From contig JASPKZ010001231.1 of assembly GCA_030220185.1 (NCBI GenBank), forward strand, positions 372,001 to 436,000: 64,000 bases of DNA, read 5' to 3'. A program made the translations under genes and the position numbers. Source of the stretch: Diploptera punctata (taxonomy: Eukaryota; Arthropoda; Insecta; Blattodea; Blaberidae). The notes under the pieces were generated by a model. That model ran no database searches and had not been told where the DNA came from. It saw only the letters and a list, made by a program, of their open reading frames with translations. Shown here in pieces: positions 58,527 through 64,000 of the stretch (the stretch's first letter is position 1; each line of letters starts with the position of its first letter).

Positions 58527-58685
58527 TAAATATTTCTTTGGCATAGTGAGTAAATTTATAAAGTATATAGCTGATCTTTAAACTTTCTTTGTATTTCTAG
58601 TACTATTTCGACTGATTTTATGTATATGAATGAATCAGTTATATCTTATCTTATCTCATATTTCATGTCTTTTTTTTAAACATGG

Positions 58686-58723
58686 AAACTGCAGTTTTCA
58701 ATAGGAGTCCTTCTCATCTTCAG
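58686..58723 (-). ncRNA. Hammerhead-like ribozyme core with 10-nt palindromic stem III
   Basis: Minus strand CTGAAGA, a weak stem II (AGGA.TCCT), GAA then AACTGCAGTT, then T. AACTGCAGTT is a perfect 10-nt palindrome. Both conserved boxes are intact but stem II is poor. Confidence 0.45.
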
Positions 58724-59417
58724 CCAATATTATGACTACCAGATTTTCATTGGGATCTCCATCTATAATGTTGCCATCTGGTGCTGATTTGATGAACCGT
58801 GAGATCAAGTCCTGTTCATCGGGAATTTCGAAATTCATAGATCTAAATTTGTTCTTCTGAATATATATCTTTTTCCAAACTGTCAATTACAAAGGTTTTT
58901 CCAAATGTTTTAAAAGTTTAGCCTCTTCTTCAATTTTATGACTCTCCAGGAAACTATGTGCTGCAATAGCTGATTTTTCAATTTCAATTTCACCATTTTT
59001 AATATTTCCAAAGTGTTCCTTTGTGCAAGTGTCCAAATTCCTTTTTATTTTTCCTATGTATTCTTTATTGCAGTCCTTACAATTAATTTAATAAATTCCA
59101 GATTTTTTACTATCTGGGGTGTTCAATTTCTTAGTAGTTATTAATAGATTACTAAGGCTAAATTTATTTATCGGTGCCAATGAAATATTGAATTTTTTAA
59201 AATTTGTTATGTATTTCAGGATGATAAGTAATTTTCTTAAATTGTTTTCCTTTCTTTGAATCAGATTGCAGGGTAGTGTATTCTTTTAATCTTTTTTTGT
59301 TGTCTGAATTTCTTTAATTTATTTATAATTATTTCTTTTCAAAACCATTTAAATTGGCTATGTTCAAAATGTGATTGCATTCTTTCTTAAAATCTTCTTC
59401 ATTTATTAGTCTATATA

Positions 59418-59883
59418 TCAAACTATATTTGAAAAGAAATATATACGCCTAGACTGGGGTTTAAACCCAGGACCTTTAACTCTCTATATCAATGCTCTTC
59501 CAAGTGAGCTACCTAGGCCTCCAATCTAAATGCATATTTTTCTCTTATACATAGTTAATTCCCTAACCCCAAATGCTATGAGCCGTTGCTATGATTTTTG
59601 CAAATGGCGGCTTCTTTATTAAGAAGACTTTTTATTGGGAATTTAAACATTACTTATAAAGCCAGTAGTGCTTCTTTCAATGTTAATAATATTCGTTTTT
59701 AAACATCTTAATGATGGACAAATTATATTTGAAAAGAAAAATATACGCCTAGACTGGGGTTTGAACCCAGGATCTTTGACTCTCTATGTCAATGCTCTTC
59801 CATCTGAGCTACCTAGGCCTCTAATCTAAACGCGTATTTTTCTCTTATACATAGTTAATTCCCTAACCCCAAATGCTACGAGC
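59418..59883 (-). repeat. SINE family S5, tandem dimer
   Basis: Two units, heads at 59450-59522 and 59745-59822 on the minus strand (GCCTAGGTAGCTCACTTGGA ... GGGTTCAAACCCC), about 300 bp apart. The second unit is truncated. Head folds as a near-cloverleaf (stem TTGAC/GTCAA, 7-nt loop ATAGAGA, ends GCCTAG/CTAGGC). Confidence 0.7.
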
Positions 59884-60540
59884 ATATATGGGACATTCCA
59901 TACGAAATCGGCAAAAATTGTGAAAATTGAACTCACATCTTTAAAAGTTTACTATTTTTTTACAGTGAAACTTTATGATATACTGAATATCTGAACCGAA
60001 TTTCAAGTCTTCGCTTGGTGTAATTAAAGAGTAATAGAGCTGTCAATTTATCGTATTGTTTTAAATAGTCTCTTTTATAAAATACATTTCTCGAAGTATG
60101 GCTATTCCCTCAACTTGAAAAGATAGTCACATTATAGATGATTTTATGCTCTATCGCTTGAAAATTAGTATGTTAATATTTACGTTTTTCTGAAGGGCAT
60201 AAATGCAATTAATATGCAATTGACCTTCCTCACCAAAAATTTTATAAAATAAAAAATGCCACATTATTACCTGAACACCAGTTAATTTTTTGTAATTAGT
60301 ATTAAAGTGGAGTCTTGAAAGGAAACTACCAAAAATAATTATTTTCCCTAAAATCTCCTATGTGCAGACTGCCCGCAATACTTTTTGCGTGAGTGGAGAT
60401 CGCTCGCTCGTATAAACAACGACGGAGCTACTTGGTAATAGTCCTTTGCGCACTTACAAATATTTTTTATTGTTATTATCATCATTACATTATTTTTATT
60501 ATCATTATTACAATTATTATATTATCATCATCATCATCAT
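59884..60540. other. Nothing recognised
   Basis: AT-rich single-copy-looking DNA. The only notable feature is an (ATT/ATC) low-complexity run at 60470-60540. Confidence 0.4.
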
Positions 60541-60605
60541 CGTCGTGGACAAGTGGTTACTCTGCACGCCTCCGATTCCGAGGTTCGTGGGTTCAAACTC
60601 GATAG
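60541..60605 (+). repeat. SINE S1-like tRNA head only
   Basis: CGTCGTGGACAAGTGGTTAC ... GTTCGTGGGTTCAAACTC, the S1 head without its body. Confidence 0.5.
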
Positions 60606-61784
60606 GAATCAATGACATTTTAAATGCGTAACAATTCTGAATGTAGCTTTCTCCAGAAGGAAAGAAATCCGTGATTCCCATGTCGTAAATTTATGGTACG
60701 TAGGAGAACCTCGCGCTTGAAATAAATTGCTACATAATAAACGTCATTAAATATAACAATCTTTATTGATATATTCAGTAGGTGGTTAATTTTGTGCTGA
60801 TTTTGGCTAATGTATAGTTCAGTTTAAATTACTAAGCACCTACGAATTCAAGCTGGTAGGCCTATTAAAAATATTTTCTAGAGAGTAGTTTTGTAATGTT
60901 TTGTACTTGTACCCTACACCAATGTCTGATGTTGAATATTGTAAGTAATCGATAATAATTTATAACAATTTTCATGCTGTTACAAGTAATATTTAAGAGG
61001 TATAAATATATTTTATTGGCTTGGTATCACTTACTGATCTTCATCCCCTACTCATGACATGTGTATGATGATATTAAAATGCATGATAATATTAGCTTTT
61101 ATTGTAAGCTAAATTATTGTTATTGTATTTATTTTAATGTCTAAACTTCCCATTATTCTCCTTTTATAATACAAAATGTATATCTCCACGATTATTCTCT
61201 CATTCCAGAAATTTTTAAGAAACTGTAAATATATATATTAACACATAATATTGTTAATGACTATTGTATACTAATATATGCATAATTAAAATTGTATTTA
61301 ACTTCTAACTCACCATTCAGTCTTTGTAGATCTGCAATCTTGTGAGTTAAAAACAATAAGATATTATTTTAAATTTGACTGACACTTAAAATGACGAGAT
61401 GCACTAAACATACCCTGAGGTGTAAATCAACTGTCTAGTATGTAATCTGAACTTGAGAATTGTTGATGTAAAACATATGTTTAAGGAAGACTTGCAGATG
61501 CTGCATTATTATCGTATGGTAGGAAGTGGTACGAGTATTAAAACATTCGGTTTTATTTGGAAGTGATATCTTATAACAATACTATTTCGTCAAAGTTTTC
61601 AGGGTACAATAGAATACACTGAATAACAAGTTATTTTAAGACTGAAATTAGTAATTATAACATAATAAAAATTTATACCAGTTTATTCAATTAATGATGA
61701 AATAGTTATTATATAATATTACATTTAAACTGTAATGAAAAATTTGTAACAAAATAAATAATTTGTTTTAAAAAAGGACAGAAG
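60606..61784. other. Nothing recognised
   Basis: About 1.2 kb AT-rich. On the minus strand at 61309-61350 a short segment is bounded by GATTGCAG and GTGAGTTAG, splice-like but only 18 bp; not called as an exon. Confidence 0.4.
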
Positions 61785-62175
61785 ATTACGAGTATTTGAG
61801 AATAAAGTTCTTAGGAAAATTTTTGGATCAAAAAGAGATGAACAGACAGGTGAATGGAGAAAACTACATAGTGAGCTACATGATCTGTATAGGAAGCCAG
61901 ATATAATAAAAACAGTTAAGTCTCGTAGGCTGCGATGGGCAGGAAATGTGGCACGTATGGAGGATGAAAGAGGTACTTGGAAATTTCTGGTAGGAAAACC
62001 GGAGGGAAGACGCCCAGTTGGAAGATTAAGAATGAGGTGGGAGAATAACATTATACATGATTTGAGGGAAGTAGATTATACAGGGGATAATTGAAAAACG
62101 TTAGCTCGGGATGGGATGTATGGAGAGCTTATGTCCGCGCTGCCATGAACCTGCAGGTTCCACAGAGCCAGTGAG
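61785..62175 (+). mobile_element. LINE-1 type 3' fragment
   Basis: LRVFENKVLRKIFGSKRDEQ, ELHDLYRKPDIIKTVKSRRL, RWAGNVARMEDERGTWKFLV, VGRLRMRWENNI, DLREVDYTGDN-stop and a frameshifted end. 3' end TGAGTGAGTTAG. One stop and one frameshift only, so relatively young. Confidence 0.75.
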
Positions 62176-62999
62176 TGAGTTAGTTATAAATAATTTGTTT
62201 AATAATTCATAGTAAACGTAAGTAACAGAGCTCTTTACTTCTTACTTCAGCAATAAAATTTGATAAATAAATATCTACTGCGTAAGAATTAAAATATCGC
62301 CATTTTTATAAATTTACGGTACTGTTCCATTAAGCAGAACATATAATAATCTATTCGATTTAATGACAATTGAAAAAGTCACTGATGAAGCTCTTTCAAT
62401 AAAGTACACGCGCGACCTTGGTCGTGAAATGAATCTGCTGCGCCGTGGACCCGCGAGTTTTTTACGAAAATAGAATAAAAAACATTTATATTGTCTGAAC
62501 TATCCAACTCTCCAAAAAGGTAATTGCTGCAAATTAATCCTTATTACGTGAGTAATATCCTGTATTTTTTCCGTTTTCATTTTTTGATATGTACTGCGGT
62601 AAACCGCCATAAAACAGAAAATTGACACCGAAAATAAAAATATCCTAATTATAAAAATAACACCCTTAAACTACATGATATCACCTATATAAATATGTTT
62701 GAAACACATTTTTGCTGTTTACTGTTTCAGAAATATTAGTTAGTAAACGTTTTAGTTTATCATATTTACGATAATTTTAGATCATCATAACTACGAACCT
62801 ATAAATGATAAAAATTAAATTTCTGTATTAATACGTTTATAAATGTATTCACTATATTTAGGGATACATAAAATAAAAAAAATAAATTGCAAGATTTTTT
62901 GCTGTCCAATTTGATATGGATTGCCCCATATATCAAACTGTTGAAAATTGCATCTTTATGCACAATATGACTGAAACCTGAAGACTTTATATAATTAAG
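62176..62999. other. Nothing recognised
   Basis: AT-rich spacer. Confidence 0.4.
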
Positions 63000-63240
63000 A
63001 ATCTCATAATGTTATTTCCCATATTTAACTATGAATTTCGTCATTCAGGAGAATTGCTTCTTACTCCCTGTGTTGGTGGACCACCAACAGGAAGCAGTTC
63101 TCCTGAATGAGATAACATTGAAATATTACTGAAGATGAAACCACTTAGGTTTTGAACCGGTATAGTTAGAAGACTGGATATGAGATGAGATATAAATAAT
63201 TTTAATTTATATCTTAAATTAAATGTCATAGTGATATTTC
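63000..63240. repeat. PLE-4 type terminal repeat with palindrome
   Basis: CTCATAATGTTATTTCCC flank, 63043-63110 perfect-looking hairpin (CATTCAGGAGAATTGCTTC.../...GAAGCAGTTCTCCTGAATG), then a decayed hammerhead (63129-63162: CTGAAGA, AAACC-ACTTA-GGTTT, GAACCGGTA with one A missing) and GATATGAGATGAG. Confidence 0.6.
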
Positions 63241-63399
63241 CTATAAAAGTTCCAGTTATGTTATTCAGCTGAAACTTCTGTTTGAACTAAGTTTTAAGTC
63301 ATCATCAGCAGCATCATCATTGCACTACACTCTGGAGTGGACCTTGCTTCCTCAAGTTTTAAGTACCGGTACACATGAACATTTTTGAGAGCATTGAAG

Positions 63400-63680
63400 A
63401 GAGAAAAAAAAAGATAGTATAAGAGATTAAGTAATTAGAGAAAGTTTAAAAGTTGAAAAACTCCACAATAAATTGATGAACAACAAAATAAGAATGTTTC
63501 GTTTTATACTTTGAAAGTCAAATGATAAAATTTTAAAGAACAATTTGGAAAGGAAAAAGACTGGATTGACAGAGATTGAAAATAAAAACAAATGAGAAGA
63601 CAAAATCTATTGGAAAGGGTGAGGTTTAGATGAATCACAGGTGTGGAAACATGATATCTATGATAATGAAGATGAAGAAG
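63400..63680 (+). mobile_element. LINE tail, degenerate
   Basis: NNKIRMFRFIL, LERKKTGLTEIENK and a (GAA)n end (DNEDEEEEDIVYRNTKQHNN) look like a LINE 3' coding end. Low certainty. Confidence 0.3.
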
Positions 63681-64000
63681 AAGAAGACATTGTCTACAGA
63701 AATACAAAACAACATAATAATTGAGATATGAAGACAATTTTTCTTTTTTTTTAATCCTCAGTAGTATTTAATACATTTATGTTAAGTATACAAATTAAGT
63801 CTTACTTAAGCTATACTTTTTTTTTGAGAACATAGTTAAAAATATATAGGTTATCAAGGGATAATATACATCGTTTATCTCTGTATTAAAAAATGTAAAA
63901 TTGAGTTATATTATTTGTTACATGTGAAAGGATTTTAAGTTTATTTTATTTATAAATAGTTTTTCCATTAACAGTTTATGAAGGCATTTGGGAGAATCCA
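63681..64000. other. Nothing recognised
   Basis: AT-rich with T and A runs to the window edge. Confidence 0.4.

Larger units (their letters stand above)
58470..59415 (-). mobile_element. PLE-1 family C-terminal copy, minus strand
   Basis: Minus strand from 59415: NEEDFKKECNHILNIANLNG, TLQSDSKKGKQFKKITYHPE, a decayed GIY-YIG region (CKDCNKEYIGKIK in pieces), then FEIPDEQDLISRFIKSAPDG (58698-58886). Two hammerhead-like cores lie near the 3' end (58686-58723 and 58492-58526). Confidence 0.7.

Noticed and set aside
49690..64000. N-terminal CD36 exons
   Set aside because: I scanned the minus-strand frames for the first transmembrane segment and the conserved NPEEF and GPYVYxE-type motifs and saw none; they probably lie outside the window.

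Overview
The window is nuclear DNA of an animal, most likely a large-genome insect. Polyneoptera (cockroach, termite or stick-insect grade) is my inference, from AT-rich sequence, long repeat-filled introns, many tRNA-derived SINEs, abundant Penelope-like elements (PLEs) and the LINE families seen. No bacterial-style genes, rRNA genes or CRISPR arrays are present.

Only one host gene can be supported. Five minus-strand exons (49258-49495, 42666-42818, 42351-42469, 23130-23255, 11021-11221) join with GT-AG splice sites and compatible phases 1,1,0,0. They encode the last 278 residues of a CD36/scavenger-receptor-class-B family membrane protein, ending in a transmembrane helix, a short tail and a stop, with a possible poly(A) signal at 10892-10897. 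The N-terminal half (about 200 residues) was not found and probably lies beyond 64000. Most of the annotated DNA from 11 to 49.5 kb is therefore intron of this gene.

Almost everything else is transposable elements, often nested and often with intact target-site duplications (TSDs). DNA transposons: hAT-like (3190-3926, 8-bp TSD), piggyBac (19236-21756, and a short one at 5736-6439), pogo/Tigger-like (1218-2103, 11301-12382, 23335-24210, 57055-58162), five PIF/Harbinger-like copies (13743, 18263, 24223, 30161, 52025), a small MITE (52621-52851) and a Helitron-like element (31741-36052). An LTR element without polymerase (32063-35433, two 940-bp LTRs, about 1% different) sits inside the Helitron-like element. 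Non-LTR material: LINE reverse transcriptase and 3'-end fragments, PLE remnants with GIY-YIG endonuclease domains, and several SINE families (labelled S1-S7 here for convenience). Other repeats: a 44-bp x 36 minisatellite in a CD36 intron, a 165-bp x 4 array next to a tRNA-Tyr-like sequence, and a near-perfect 201-bp-arm hairpin (40078-40560).

The most interesting system is a set of hammerhead-ribozyme cores in the terminal repeats of several PLE families. Each has CTGANGA, stem II, then GAAAC with a self-complementary stem III and an NUH cleavage triplet. Many are arranged head to head in palindromes. The ribozyme-PLE association is known in general. What this window adds is diversity: at least five sequence variants with different palindromic stem III sequences (ACGT, ACATATGT, ACTGGT, ACCATGGT, AACTGCAGTT), some well preserved and some decayed.
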